Positions 27,002-36,794 of a stretch of 64,000 bases of DNA are shown here, piece after piece. Each line of letters opens with the position of its first letter. Position 1 is the first letter of the stretch. The stretch covers positions 8,042-72,041 of the forward strand of contig SFLH01000015.1 in NCBI GenBank assembly GCA_004554585.1, given 5' to 3'. This DNA comes from Clostridiales bacterium (GTDB lineage Bacteria > Bacillota > Clostridia > Oscillospirales > Oscillospiraceae). Below the pieces are notes generated by a model that was not told the origin of the DNA, did no database searches, and was given only the letters and a program-made list of their open reading frames with translations. The position numbers were made by a program, and so were the translations under genes.

Positions 27002-28319
27002 ATGGACGAGTCCCTATTGCTTCGCCAGATCCCCCACAGCGTGGAGGCCGAACAGGCCGTCCTGGGGGCCATGCTCATCGATTCCCGGTGCATCCCCGAG
27101 GTGGTGGAAGCCCTCACCCCGGCGGACTTCTACCTGAAGACCAACCGGCAGATCTATGAGACCATCTATACCATGTTCAGCTTTTCGGCCTCCATCGACC
27201 CGGTGACGGTGCTGGACCAGATGAAGCAGGCGGGGGTGTACGACGAGAACACCTCCCGCAGCTACCTGCTCCAGCTCATGGAGATCACCCCCACCGCCGC
27301 CAACGTCAAGGAGTACGTGCGCATCGTCAAGGACAAGTCCCTGCTGCGGCGGATCGCCGACACCGCCGGCGACCTGACCAAGCTGGTCCAGGAGGGGGGC
27401 GAGACCGCCCAGGCGGTGCTGGACTTGGCCGAACAGCGCATCTACGCCATCCGCCAGGGCCGCAGTGCCCAGGGGCTCGAGCCCCTATCCAAGATCCTGG
27501 TGGATGTCTTTGAGCGCCTGCAGGAGCTCTCCCTGGCCGGCAGCGACGTGCCGGGCATGGCCACGGGCTTTGCCGACCTGGACCGGACCCTGACGGGGCT
27601 TCACGGCTCGGAGCTCATCCTCCTGGCCGCCCGGCCGGGCATGGGCAAGACCTCCTTCGCCCTGAACGTGCTGCTGCACGCGGGCAAATTCTCCGGCAAG
27701 AGCGTGGTCTTTTTCTCCCTGGAGATGAGCCGGGAACAGCTGGCCACGCGGCTGATCTCCAGTGAGGCCTTTCTGGACAACAAAAAGCTCATGACCGGCA
27801 AGCTCTCCGCCGACGACTGGGACAAGGTGACCCTGGCCGCCGCCGCCCTGGCCCACACCAAAATTTACATCGACGACAACCCCTCCCTGTCCGTGGCCGA
27901 CATGAACGCCAAGTGCCGGCGGGTGGAAAATTTGGGGATGGTGGTCATTGACTATCTGCAGCTGATGCAGTCCTCTGGCAGTTCCACCCGCTACGCCGGG
28001 GAGAACCGCCAGCAGGTGGTGGCCGACATCAGCCGGGCCCTGAAAATCATGGCCAAGGAGCTCCACGTGCCCGTTTTGTGCCTGTCCCAGCTCTCCCGCG
28101 CCAACGAGAGCCGCTCGGACAAACGCCCCATGCTCTCGGACCTGCGAGAGTCCGGGGCCATTGAGCAGGACGCGGACGTGGTCATGTTCCTGTATCGAGA
28201 CGGCCGAGTGCATCATTGCCAAGAACCGCCGGGGGGAAACCACCACCATCCCCCTGCAGTGGCTGCCGGAGTTCACTGCCTTCTCCTCTGTGGAACGGAA
28301 TTATGAAGAACCAGATTGA
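27002..28319 (+). pseudogene. dnaB: Replicative DNA helicase DnaB, frameshifted near the 3' end
   Basis: Residues 1-399 read as a normal DnaB from ATG 27002 (AAAGGTGG upstream): N-terminal domain (RQIPHSVEAEQAVLGAML), Walker A AARPGMGKTSFAL, Walker B VVIDYLQLMQ and arginine-finger region LSDLRESGAIEQDADVVMFLYR. At 28196-28202 the frame is lost: the frame starting at 27002 runs on with unrelated residues to a stop at 28306. The genuine C-terminus (AECIIAKNRRGETTTIPLQW, then ending VERNYEEPD) continues in the +1 frame to 28319. The DDYY...E(K/N)-type residues normally found between LYR and AECII are missing. A short deletion is therefore likely, perhaps between two CGAGAC copies. Either an assembly error or a real lesion. 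Confidence 0.85.
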
Positions 28320-29706
28320 TCTTGTCGCCCAAGGGGCGGCGTTTGCCGACAACTATCATATGCTGCCCGAACCGGGCGGCTGCGTGCTGTGCGCCCTGTC
28401 CGGGGGCGCCGACTCCATGGCCCTGCTGACGGTGCTGGAGCGACTGGCCAAAGAGCGGGAGTTCACCCTCCACGCCGCCCACTTCAACCACCAGCTGCGG
28501 GGGGAGGAGTCCCAGCGGGACGAGGCCTTCGTCACCGACTGGTGCCAGAAGCGGGGCATCCCCCTGGTCATTGGCCGGGGCGACGTGGCCCAGCAGGCCG
28601 AGGAAGAGGGCAAGGGCGTGGAAGAGACCGCCCGGGCCATGCGCTACGGCTTTCTCACCGAGGCCGCCCGGGAGCTGGAGGCCGACAGGATCGCCACGGC
28701 CCACAACGCCGACGACAACGCCGAGACTGTCCTGCTCCACCTGGCCCGGGGCACCGGCCTGGACGGGCTGACGGGGATTCCCCCGGTGCGGGGCCTGCTG
28801 ATCCGGCCCCTGCTGGCCACCACCCGGGCCGACATCGAGGCCTGGCTGGAGGCCGAGGGCATCCCCCACGTGGAGGACAGCTCCAACCAAAACGACGCCT
28901 ACGCCCGTAACCGGCTGCGCCGGGAGGTGATGCCGGTGATGCGGGAGCTCAACCCCGCCTTCGTCACCACCCTCACCGCCAACCTGGTCCATCTGCGCCA
29001 GGACCGGGACCTGCTGCACAACCTGGCAGAAAAGGCCACCAAGTATGCCCAGGTGGCCGACGGGCGGGTGACCATCCCCGCCCGGGTGCTGGTGGGCCTG
29101 GCCCGGCCGGTGGCGGTGCGGGCAATCAAGCAGCTACTGGCCAAGGTGGAGCGCTTTGAGATCTCCTCGGTCCACATCGACCAGATCCTGGCCCTGGCCG
29201 CCGGCACCTCCCCCTCGGCCACCATCCGCCTGCCCGACGGGCTGTTTGCCTGGCGGGAATACGAAAACCTGGTCCTGTGCCCCTCGGAGTCCATGCCCTC
29301 TGGCTTCTCCCTGCGGCTGCTCACCGGCCCGGGGGTCTTCGCCCTGGACAACGGCTGGGCCATCGAGATTCAGGAGACGGTCTGCCCCGATCCCCCCGCC
29401 CAGGAGGAATATGAGTGGCACATCGACCGCCAGACGGTGACCTTCCCCCTGGTGCTGCGGGCCCGCCAGCCGGGAGACCAGCTGCGCCTGCCCGGCCGCC
29501 GGGCAAAAACCCTGAAGAAATGGTACATCGACGAAAAGATCCCCCGCCAAAAGCGGGAGCACCTGCCGGTGCTGGCCGACGAATCCGGCCTGCTGGCGGC
29601 GGCGGGGCTGGGGCCCAACTACCCCCGGGTGGCTCAGCCCGGGCACCCCGCCCTGTACATTCGTCTCATCCCGAAAAGAAAGCCAGAGGAAAGGAACGAG
29701 CCATGA
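28303..29706 (+). CDS. tilS: tRNA(Ile)-lysidine synthetase TilS
   Basis: 467 residues from ATG 28303, where the protein homology begins (MKNQIDLV); an upstream frame open to 28216 only overlaps dnaB. The N-type ATP-pyrophosphatase P-loop LSGGADSMALL and HNADDNAETVLLHLARGTGL region are visible, then the TilS substrate-binding and C-terminal domains (RQPGDQLRLPGRRAKTLKKW). TilS converts cytidine 34 of the AUA-reading tRNA-Ile to lysidine and is essential. The start lies inside the dnaB 3' end and lacks a good ribosome site, so translation depends on coupling to dnaB. It overlaps hpt by 4 nt. Confidence 0.95.
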   Translation: MKNQIDLVAQGAAFADNYHMLPEPGGCVLCALSGGADSMALLTVLERLAKEREFTLHAAHFNHQLRGEESQRDEAFVTDWCQKRGIPLVIGRGDVAQQAEEEGKGVEETARAMRYGFLTEAARELEADRIATAHNADDNAETVLLHLARGTGLDGLTGIPPVRGLLIRPLLATTRADIEAWLEAEGIPHVEDSSNQNDAYARNRLRREVMPVMRELNPAFVTTLTANLVHLRQDRDLLHNLAEKATKYAQVADGRVTIPARVLVGLARPVAVRAIKQLLAKVERFEISSVHIDQILALAAGTSPSATIRLPDGLFAWREYENLVLCPSESMPSGFSLRLLTGPGVFALDNGWAIEIQETVCPDPPAQEEYEWHIDRQTVTFPLVLRARQPGDQLRLPGRRAKTLKKWYIDEKIPRQKREHLPVLADESGLLAAAGLGPNYPRVAQPGHPALYIRLIPKRKPEERNEP

Positions 29707-30251
29707 TGATGCAACAGGATATGCAGCAGATCCTCTTTACCCAGGAGCAGGTGGCCGCCCGCGTGCGGGAAATGGCCGCCCAGATCTCCCAGGATTACGC
29801 CGGTAAGACCCCCCTGGTGGTGGGCATTCTCCGGGGCAGCTTCATCTTCATGGCCGACCTGGTGCGGGCCATGGAGGTCCCCCTGACCCTGGACTTTATG
29901 GTCGCCTCCTCCTATGGGGCGGGCACCGTCAGCTCGGGAAAGGTGAAGATCAGCCTGGACCTGCAGGAGGACATCGCCGGCCGGGACGTGCTGCTGGTGG
30001 AGGACATCCTGGACACGGGCAACACCCTGTCCAAGCTGGTGGCCGAGCTGAAGAGCCGCCGGCCGGCCTCCCTGAAGCTGTGCGTGCTACTGGACAAACC
30101 CGAGCGGCGCACCAAGCCCATCGAGGCCGACTACGTGGGCTTCACCATCCCCGACGCCTTCGTGGTGGGCTGCGGCCTGGACTACAACCAGCTCTACCGC
30201 CAGCTGCCCTACATCGGCATTCTCAAACCCAGCGTCTATGAGCACCCTTGA
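29703..30251 (+). CDS. hpt: Hypoxanthine phosphoribosyltransferase
   Basis: 182 residues from the first of three consecutive ATG codons at 29703, overlapping the tilS stop as ATGA, with AAAGGAAC upstream. Typical Hpt motifs are VVGILRGSFIFMADLVRAM, the flexible loop SSYGAGTVSSG, the PRPP-binding VLLVEDILDTGNTLS and the C-terminal DYVGFTIPDAFVVGCGLDYN. It salvages hypoxanthine/guanine to IMP/GMP in the cytosol. The tilS-hpt-ftsH order is conserved in Firmicutes. Confidence 0.97.
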   Translation: MMMQQDMQQILFTQEQVAARVREMAAQISQDYAGKTPLVVGILRGSFIFMADLVRAMEVPLTLDFMVASSYGAGTVSSGKVKISLDLQEDIAGRDVLLVEDILDTGNTLSKLVAELKSRRPASLKLCVLLDKPERRTKPIEADYVGFTIPDAFVVGCGLDYNQLYRQLPYIGILKPSVYEHP

Positions 30252-30317
30252 GCCCGGCCCTGCCCCGCTCAGGCATCCCGCGGCCCCTGCCGGGCCGTTA
30301 GAAGGAGTGACTTCTCT

Positions 30318-32348
30318 TTGAAACAAAACGCCAATCCCTTTCGTGGCTTGCTGCTGATGATCTGTGTCCTGGCCCTGGTATTCTTCGCCACCAGCATCTT
30401 CCGCACCACCACCCACCAGACCAACTACACCTACGCTGACATTCGGGTGCTGCTGGAGGAGGAAAAGGTGGATAAGGTCCTGGTGGACGACGACTCGGTC
30501 ACCCTCACCCTGAAGCAGCCCCAGAACGGCAGCCAGGTGGTGACCTATCCCATCTACAGCTTCCAGCTGTTCTACGACGACTTCAACGACCTCATCGTCC
30601 AGCAGCTCCACGACGGGATCATTTCCGACTACGACTACCCCGACAGCCCCTCTCCCGCCTGGCTTAGCACCATCCTCACCTGGGTGGTGGTGCTGGTGGT
30701 CATGGCCCTGCTGTGGTACTTCCTCTTCCTGCGCCGCAGCCAGGGGGGTGGCGGCCCCTCGGCCGCCCAGTTCGGCAAGGCCCGGGCCAGAACCCTGGCC
30801 GAGTCCGGCCGGACGGTGACCTTTGCCGACGTGGCCGGCGCCGACGAGGAAAAGGAGGAACTGGCCGAGGTGGTGGACTTCCTCCGCCAGCCCGCCCAGT
30901 ACACCCAGCTGGGGGCCCGCATCCCCAAGGGCGTGCTCCTGGTGGGCCCCCCGGGCACCGGCAAGACCCTGTTGGCCCGGGCCGTGGCCGGGGAGGCCGG
31001 GTGCCAATACCTGTCCATCTCTGGCTCGGACTTTGTGGAGCTCTACGTGGGCGTGGGCGCCTCCCGGGTGCGGGACCTGTTTGACCAGGCCAAGAAGAGC
31101 GCCCCGGCCATCGTCTTCATCGACGAGATCGACGCCGTGGGCCGCCAGAGAGGCACCGGCTTGGGCGGCGGCCACGACGAGCGGGAGCAGACCCTGAACC
31201 AGCTGCTGGTGGAGATGGACGGCTTTGCCTCCAACGAGGGGGTCATCGTCCTGGCGGCCACCAACCGGGCCGACATCTTGGACCCCGCCCTGCTGCGCCC
31301 CGGCCGGTTTGACCGACAAGTCTACGTGGGCCTGCCCGACATCAAGGGCCGGGAGGAGATCCTCCGGGTCCACGCCCGGAACAAACCCCTGGCCGAGGAT
31401 GTGGACCTGCACACCGTGGCCCAGGCCACCGTGGGCTTCACCGGCGCCGACTTGGAAAACCTGCTCAACGAGGCCGCCCTGCTCTCCGCCCGGGAGAAGC
31501 GGCCCTACATCCGCATGGATGTGCTCCACGAGGCCATGCTGAAGGTCATCGCCGGCCCGGAGAAAAAGAGCCGGGTGGTGCCCGAGCACGCCAAAAAGCT
31601 CACCGCCTATCACGAGGCCGGCCACGCCGTGGTCATCCACGAGCTGAAGACCCAGGACCCCGTCCACCAGATCACCATCATTCCCCGGGGGCCCGCCGGC
31701 GGCCTGACCATCTCCCTGCCCGAGGAGGACCGGATGTACCAGTCCCGCCGGGAGTTGCAGGAGCGCATCTGCACCTGTCTGGGCGGCCGGGTGGCCGAGC
31801 AGCTGGTGCTGGGGGACATCTCCACCGGCGCCTCCAACGACCTGCAGACGGCCACGTCCATCGCCCGCAGCATGGTGATGAAGTACGGCATGAGCGACCG
31901 CCTGGGGGCCATCTCCTACGACAGCGACCAGGAGGTCTTCATCGGCCGCAGCATGTCCCAGGCCCGGGCTTACTCGGAAGAGGTGGCCGGGCTCATCGAC
32001 GAGGAGATCAAGGCCCTGCTGGACAGCGCCTATGCCCGCTGCCAGGAGATTCTCTCCCAGCACCAGGAGGAGCTGGAGCGCACCGCCCAGTACCTGTTAG
32101 AGTTTGAGACCATGTCCGCCGAGGACTTCAAGCTGGTCTTTGACGACCCCGACGCCCTGGAGCGCCGGAAGGCCGAGGAGCGGGTGCGCCGCCTGCGGGC
32201 CGCCGAGGAAGCAGCCGCCGAACAGGCCCGCCTCCAGGCCGAGCAGGAGGCGGAAGCCGCCCGGCGGCGCCAGGCCGCCGAGGAGATCCTCAACGGCCCC
32301 GCCCAGGAGGAAGCGGAGGAAAAGCCCCAGAACCCCGATCCCTTCTAA
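30318..32348 (+). CDS. ftsH: ATP-dependent zinc metalloprotease FtsH
   Basis: 676 residues from a TTG start at 30318, ten bases after GAAGGAG; no nearby ATG fits. Two membrane segments (~10-28 and ~113-135) flank an extracytoplasmic domain. The AAA+ module carries Walker [14 protein letters not shown] (~210), Walker [16 protein letters not shown] and the second region of homology ([20 protein letters not shown]). The M41 protease zinc site is HEAGH (~432-436). The C-terminal ~70 residues are an Ala/Glu/Arg-rich helix. FtsH degrades unassembled membrane proteins and short-lived regulators as a hexamer. Intact, last gene of the tilS-hpt-ftsH block. Confidence 0.98.
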   Translation: MKQNANPFRGLLLMICVLALVFFATSIFRTTTHQTNYTYADIRVLLEEEKVDKVLVDDDSVTLTLKQPQNGSQVVTYPIYSFQLFYDDFNDLIVQQLHDGIISDYDYPDSPSPAWLSTILTWVVVLVVMALLWYFLFLRRSQGGGGPSAAQFGKARARTLAESGRTVTFADVAGADEEKEELAEVVDFLRQPAQYTQLGARIPKGVLLVGPPGTGKTLLARAVAGEAGCQYLSISGSDFVELYVGVGASRVRDLFDQAKKSAPAIVFIDEIDAVGRQRGTGLGGGHDEREQTLNQLLVEMDGFASNEGVIVLAATNRADILDPALLRPGRFDRQVYVGLPDIKGREEILRVHARNKPLAEDVDLHTVAQATVGFTGADLENLLNEAALLSAREKRPYIRMDVLHEAMLKVIAGPEKKSRVVPEHAKKLTAYHEAGHAVVIHELKTQDPVHQITIIPRGPAGGLTISLPEEDRMYQSRRELQERICTCLGGRVAEQLVLGDISTGASNDLQTATSIARSMVMKYGMSDRLGAISYDSDQEVFIGRSMSQARAYSEEVAGLIDEEIKALLDSAYARCQEILSQHQEELERTAQYLLEFETMSAEDFKLVFDDPDALERRKAEERVRRLRAAEEAAAEQARLQAEQEAEAARRRQAAEEILNGPAQEEAEEKPQNPDPF

Positions 32349-32371
32349 TCCCTCGCTCCCCAACAGAAACC

Positions 32372-32413
32372 AAGCCCCTGCGGCCGAGCATCCCTCCGCC
32401 GCAGGGGCTTTCC
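32372..32413 (+). terminator. Intrinsic terminator of ftsH
   Basis: Perfect 13-bp stem AAGCCCCTGCGGC (32372-32384) / GCCGCAGGGGCTT (32398-32410), with T residues inside and after the right arm. Confidence 0.85.
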
Positions 32414-32540
32414 TTATGCATAGAGGGACCCAGGAATCCAAGTGCCCAGGCACCAAGGTACCTGCCCACTCCGCGCCGACAGGCACAAAAGGCGTCGCAG
32501 ACTTCTGGTCCTCGCAAGGGACGGAATAAGATTTAATCTA

Positions 32541-32682
32541 TTTTTCCCCCGGCTCCGCCGGGGGAAAATACTTCTCAGCCGCAAGTGTGCCCACCCGGCC
32601 GCATGCGGCCGGGTGGGCGCGCGCAGTCGGCTGCAACCCCTGCACCAATTTTGGGAGCCCAGCGGAGCGGGTCCAAAAATTC
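32541..32682 (+). repeat. Dispersed structured intergenic element, copy 1 (candidate ncRNA or hairpin repeat)
   Basis: Three hairpins in series: 32542-32568 (TTTTCCCCCGGC/GCCGGGGGAAAA), 32590-32617 (CCCACCCGGCCGC/GCGGCCGGGTGGG) and 32648-32682 (AATTTT...AAAAATT closing an AGCCCAGCGGAGCGGGT core). They are joined by conserved linkers (TACTTCTCAG, CAAGTGTG, GCGCGCAG, CTGCAA). A homologous copy lies at 42051-42191 in the same orientation, with compensatory changes in hairpins 2 and 3. It sits in the 428-nt gap between ftsH and the convergent permease gene, which otherwise holds only terminators. Confidence 0.75.
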
Positions 32683-32687
32683 TAACA

Positions 32688-32733
32688 GCAGAACGCCTGC
32701 GTCAGGTGGAAGGTCCCGACGCAGGCGTTCTGC
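32688..32733 (-). terminator. Intrinsic terminator of the GABA operon
   Basis: Perfect 16-bp inverted repeat (GCAGAACGCCTGCGTC at 32688-32703, complement at 32718-32733). On the minus strand it is followed by GTTAGAATTTTT, ending the six-gene operon. Confidence 0.8.
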
Positions 32734-32776
32734 CGTATCAGTGAGTAAGGAGAAATCAGGGATGGAATTTTGGGAG

Positions 32777-34225
32777 TCAGTTTGCCATGGTGGAGAACAT
32801 ACTGGCAGCACGCTGCTCCTTGGGCACCGCACGCCGCTCCCCGGCGCTGGCCAGGAAGAGCAGCAGGCCAATGGCCATCCAGATCAGATAGAGGACCAGG
32901 GCCAGGTTGCCCATGTAGCAGGGGGAGGTGGGGATGAAGAACATCACCCAGATCACCAGCATCACCAGGCCGCCAAACCAGGCGGTAGGGGTGCCGCCGA
33001 GGATGCGGTAGGGACGCTTCAGGTCCGGCTCGGTCTTGCGCAGCCGGATCAGGCAGAAGCAGGTCAGACCCCAGGAGGTCAGACAAGCCGTGCCGGTAAA
33101 GGAGGTCAGGGGGTCAATGAGACCAATGCCCAGGAAGGGACCCACCAGAGACAGGATGAAGCACAGCATGACGCCGTTGGTGGGCACGCCCGTTTTGGGA
33201 TTCTGCTTGGCCAGCGCCTTGGGCACCAGGTTGGCCCGGGCCAGACACATCAGCAGCCGGGGAGCGGCCACAAAGAAGCCGTTCCAGGTGGTCAGCAGAC
33301 CGGCCAGGGTGCCGATGAGGATGACCACATACAGGACCTGACCCATGGTGCCCTCATAGACCCCGCGGAAGAGGTTGGACACGGCAGGGGTTTCCACGCC
33401 CACGAATTCCTGCCAGGGCATGGCGCCGCCCAGGATGAACAGGACGATGGCGTAGAAGATGGCTGCCACGGTCACGGCCATGACCACGGCCTTGCCTACG
33501 TCCTTCACGTCGCCGTCGGAATCCTCCACGGCCTGGGGGATGGTCTCGAAGCCGCACATGAAGAAGGGGGCCGAGGTCATAATGGCCAGCACGCCGCCCA
33601 GCATGCTCTTGTGGTTGGCGTTGTTGATGTTCTCGTAAACGGGCTGGAGGTTGCCCATGTCAAACTTCAGCAGGCCGCAGACGATGGCGATGACCGCCGC
33701 TGCCAGCAGGATGACCACCATCAGCTTCTGGAACCCGGCGGCGGAGGCCGCGCCCTTGATGTTCATGAAGGTGATGATGGCGGCCACCACAACGCCGATG
33801 ATGATGCCGCCCAGGTAGATGTCGCCGCCGTTGAGACTGTATAACGGGGCGCCGCTCTTGATGCCCGGGATGAGCATGGTCAGGATGTCGGTGACGTAAA
33901 TGGCCTCCCAGGGGAGCATACAGGCAAAGGCGCCGAAGCAGGCCCAGCCGGATATGATGGAGGCCACCTCGCCGAAGGCACGGTAGGCGAAGGCTGCGCC
34001 GCCGCCGGCCACCGGGAGCATGGGGGTCAGTTCGCAGTAGCAAAGGGCCACGGGGACCATGATGATAATGACCATCAGATAGCCCACGGCCGCCGGGATG
34101 GGGCCGCCGCTGTTGGCCATCCAGCGGTTCAGGGACAGGGCCCAGCCCACGCCCACGATGGCGCCAAAGCCAATGGCAAAAAAGTCAAAGGGGTTGAGGC
34201 CCTTTTGGGCAGAATTGGTACTCAT
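32777..34225 (-). CDS. APC-superfamily amino-acid permease (probable GABA transporter)
   Basis: 482 residues with about 12 membrane segments. The N-terminal APC signature is visible (NPFDFFAIGFGAIVGVGWAL, then LPVAGGGAAFAYRAFGE), as is MCGFETIPQAVED in the sixth segment region. It follows gabT on the same transcript, with AAAGGAGAGAG before its ATG. Position as last gene of the GABA-degrading operon points to uptake of 4-aminobutyrate, or GABA/glutamate exchange; this is inferred from context, not from a substrate motif. Confidence 0.88.
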   Translation of the reverse strand: MSTNSAQKGLNPFDFFAIGFGAIVGVGWALSLNRWMANSGGPIPAAVGYLMVIIIMVPVALCYCELTPMLPVAGGGAAFAYRAFGEVASIISGWACFGAFACMLPWEAIYVTDILTMLIPGIKSGAPLYSLNGGDIYLGGIIIGVVVAAIITFMNIKGAASAAGFQKLMVVILLAAAVIAIVCGLLKFDMGNLQPVYENINNANHKSMLGGVLAIMTSAPFFMCGFETIPQAVEDSDGDVKDVGKAVVMAVTVAAIFYAIVLFILGGAMPWQEFVGVETPAVSNLFRGVYEGTMGQVLYVVILIGTLAGLLTTWNGFFVAAPRLLMCLARANLVPKALAKQNPKTGVPTNGVMLCFILSLVGPFLGIGLIDPLTSFTGTACLTSWGLTCFCLIRLRKTEPDLKRPYRILGGTPTAWFGGLVMLVIWVMFFIPTSPCYMGNLALVLYLIWMAIGLLLFLASAGERRAVPKEQRAASMFSTMAN

Positions 34226-34289
34226 AGACTCTCTCCTTTATTTAAGATGAGGGTGCATCGATCTCCTTTGTTCCAACCAAAGTAGGAAT

Positions 34290-35645
34290 TTATTTCGTGC
34301 AGGTGCGGATGGCGTTCTCCAGGATGTCCAGGCCGCACTCCAGCTGCTCGTCGGTGATGGTCAGGGGTGCCAGGAAGCGGACCACCTGGCCCCAGCGGCC
34401 GGCGTTCTCAATCATCAGGCCGTTGCGGGCACATTCCTGCACCAGGGCATTGACCAGCTCGCCGTTGGGCTCCTTGGTGGCGGGGTCCTTGACGAACTCC
34501 AGGCCCAGCATGGCGCCCAGACCACGGACGTTGCCCAGCACGGGGAATTCCTTCTGCCACTGGGCGCAGCGGGCCAGCACCTTCTGGCCGATCTCCTGAG
34601 ACCGGGCGGCCAGGTTGTCCCGCTCCATGATCTCGATGGTCTTCAGGGCAGCGGCGCAGGAGAGGGGGTTGCCGCAGAAGGTGCCGCCCACGGTGCCGGC
34701 GGGGATGCCCTCCATGATCTCCTTGCGGGCGATGATGGCGCTGATGGGCATACCGGCGGCGATGGACTTGGCGGTGGCCAGGATGTCGGGGGCGCAGCCG
34801 GCTTCCTTCCAGTACTCGGAGGCAAACATCTTGCCGGTGCGGCAGAAGCCGGACTGGACCTCGTCGGCGATGAGGAGGATGCCGTGGTCATCACAGATCT
34901 TCCGCAGGGCCTTGACGAAGGGGATGGGGGCGGGGATGAAGCCGCCTTCGCCCTGGAGGGGCTCCAGGATGATGGCCGCCACCTGGTTGGCGGGGGTGGC
35001 CTCCTCAAAGAGGTTCTGGATGCTCTGCAGGCAGTAGGCGATGGTCTCGTCCTCGTTCATGTTGCCGGGGCTGCGGTAGAAGTAGGGGAACTCCGCCCGA
35101 TACACGCCGGTGGCCAGGGGGCCCATGTCGGTGGCGTAGGCCTTCTTGGCGGTCATGGTCATGGTCAGCAGGGTGCGGCCGTGGAAGGCACCGGTGAAGG
35201 TGATGATGTTGGGGCGCTTGGTGTAGCCCCGGGCCACCTTGACGGCGTTCTCGTCGGCCTCGGCGCCGGAGTTGGCAAAGAAGGCCTTCTTCTCCTCCCC
35301 CTGGACGGGGGCGATCTGGGCCAGCTTTTCCGCCAGGGCCACATAGCCCTCATGGGTGACGATGTTGAACATGCCGTGGAAGAACTTGTCGGCCTGCTCC
35401 TTGACGGCGGCAATAATCTCGGGGTGGGAGTAGCCGATGTTCAGCACGCCCACGCCGCCGATCCAGTCCAGGAAGCGGTTGCCGTCCAGGTCCTCGATCA
35501 TGGCGCCTTCGCCCCGGGCGATGGCCACGGGATAGACGCAGCGGATGGCGGAGGGGACCGCCTGGGCCCGGCGGTCGATGAGGGCCTTGGCCTTGGGGCC
35601 GGGGAGGGTGTCGGTGACGATCTGAGGCAGAGAAGTACGCAGCAT
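34290..35645 (-). CDS. gabT: 4-Aminobutyrate aminotransferase (class III PLP-dependent)
   Basis: 451 residues from ATG 35645, ten bases after AAAGGA; a TTG at 35654 is in frame but too close to that site. Class III aminotransferase features are ANSGAEADENAVKVAR, TGAFHGRTLLTM, the PLP-binding Asp261 (LLIADEVQSGFCRTGKM) and Schiff-base Lys293 (LATAKSIAAGMP). GabT transfers the amino group of GABA to 2-oxoglutarate, giving succinate semialdehyde and glutamate. The next gene upstream reduces succinate semialdehyde, which strongly supports this substrate. Confidence 0.93.
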   Translation of the reverse strand: MLRTSLPQIVTDTLPGPKAKALIDRRAQAVPSAIRCVYPVAIARGEGAMIEDLDGNRFLDWIGGVGVLNIGYSHPEIIAAVKEQADKFFHGMFNIVTHEGYVALAEKLAQIAPVQGEEKKAFFANSGAEADENAVKVARGYTKRPNIITFTGAFHGRTLLTMTMTAKKAYATDMGPLATGVYRAEFPYFYRSPGNMNEDETIAYCLQSIQNLFEEATPANQVAAIILEPLQGEGGFIPAPIPFVKALRKICDDHGILLIADEVQSGFCRTGKMFASEYWKEAGCAPDILATAKSIAAGMPISAIIARKEIMEGIPAGTVGGTFCGNPLSCAAALKTIEIMERDNLAARSQEIGQKVLARCAQWQKEFPVLGNVRGLGAMLGLEFVKDPATKEPNGELVNALVQECARNGLMIENAGRWGQVVRFLAPLTITDEQLECGLDILENAIRTCTK

Positions 35646-35681
35646 AGTCTTCAAGTCCTTTCTGTTTGATATTTGGGTCCC

Positions 35682-36794
35682 TTAGTACAGGGCACGATAA
35701 ATCGCAAAGATCTGGTCCCGGGAGAGGGGGACGAAGTTGTTGGCCAGCAGGCGCTGCTGGTTCTCGATGACGGAGTCGGTGAAGGCGTCGATCTCTTCCT
35801 CCTTCATGCCGTACTCGTGCAGGGCCTTCTTGGGCAGCAGGCAGGAGAGGAGCTTTTCCAGCTCGGCAAAGACCTCACCAGGCTGGCAGCCCAGGCGCTG
35901 GGCCAGGAAGGCACTCAGCTGGGCGATGGCCCCGTCGGTGCGCACAGACAGATACATCTTCATGACGCCGGTGAACATGGCGTAATTGGACTCCCCGTGG
36001 GGCACGTGATACACCGCTCCCAGAGGATAACTCAGGGCATGGACGGCGGCGCAGCCGGCGTTGCCGAAGGCGATGCCCGCGTAGCAGCTGGCCAGCAGGA
36101 ACTGGGGCAGCAGGTCCATGCGGGCCTCGGGGCCCTGGTCCCGGATGGCCTGGTAGCCGGAGATGATCCAGTCGATGGCCTGATAGCCAAAGAGCTTGGT
36201 AAAGTCGTTGGCCTTGGGGGACAGGCTGGACTCGATGGCGTGGATGAGGGCGTCGATGGAGCTGGTGGCAAAGACCGAGAAAGGCAGGCCCTTGAGCAGC
36301 TCCGGGATGAGGACGGCCTGATCGGCATACATGCAGTCGGCGGCCAGCCCCTTCTTGGTGTTGCGGGAGAGCAGGGCCAGGATGGCGATGTTGGTCACCT
36401 CGCTGCCGGTGCCGCAGGTGGTGGGCACCAGCACCAGCTCCTTGTCCTTTTCCGGGGGGATCTTGCCGTCATACAGGTCCAGGATGGGGGTGACGGTCTT
36501 GAGAATGAGGATCTTGGCGATGTCCAGGACTGCGCCGCCGCCCACGGCGATGATGCGCTTGACGTCCTTGGGCATGTCCCGGTAGATGGCCTCCACCATC
36601 TCATCGGAGGGCTCGCCCAGGCCGTATTTCTCCTGGAAAAGGACGGGGCAGGGCAGGTCCAGGGGGCCGAAATAGGGGTTGTAGAGGAAGTCGTTGGTGA
36701 GAATCAGGTCCTGGGGGCCCAGCTGATAGGCCTTGGCAAAGTCCCCGCAGGAGGCGAAGGACTCGATGACGGGATGAACGGCAAACTGCGACAT
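35682..36794 (-). CDS. 4hbD: 4-Hydroxybutyrate dehydrogenase (iron-type alcohol dehydrogenase)
   Basis: 370 residues of the Fe-ADH family: NAD-binding GGGAVLDIAK, the TTCGTGSEVTN motif, and metal ligands in SSIDALIHAIES and AAVHALSYPLGAVYHVPHGE. Between GABA transaminase and 4-hydroxybutyrate CoA-transferase it most likely reduces succinate semialdehyde to 4-hydroxybutyrate with NAD(P)H. The closest known relatives by motif layout are clostridial 4HbD proteins. AAAGGGAGG precedes the ATG. The symbol follows clostridial usage. Confidence 0.92.
   Translation of the reverse strand: MSQFAVHPVIESFASCGDFAKAYQLGPQDLILTNDFLYNPYFGPLDLPCPVLFQEKYGLGEPSDEMVEAIYRDMPKDVKRIIAVGGGAVLDIAKILILKTVTPILDLYDGKIPPEKDKELVLVPTTCGTGSEVTNIAILALLSRNTKKGLAADCMYADQAVLIPELLKGLPFSVFATSSIDALIHAIESSLSPKANDFTKLFGYQAIDWIISGYQAIRDQGPEARMDLLPQFLLASCYAGIAFGNAGCAAVHALSYPLGAVYHVPHGESNYAMFTGVMKMYLSVRTDGAIAQLSAFLAQRLGCQPGEVFAELEKLLSCLLPKKALHEYGMKEEEIDAFTDSVIENQQRLLANNFVPLSRDQIFAIYRALY

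Noticed and set aside
28196..28202. Programmed ribosomal frameshift as explanation for the broken dnaB
   Set aside because: No slippery run of A or T is present and the conserved DDYY-type residues are missing, so a deletion is a better explanation.
28216..28302. Upstream extension of the tilS open frame
   Set aside because: It lies inside the dnaB 3' region and encodes no TilS-like sequence. TilS homology begins at ATG 28303.
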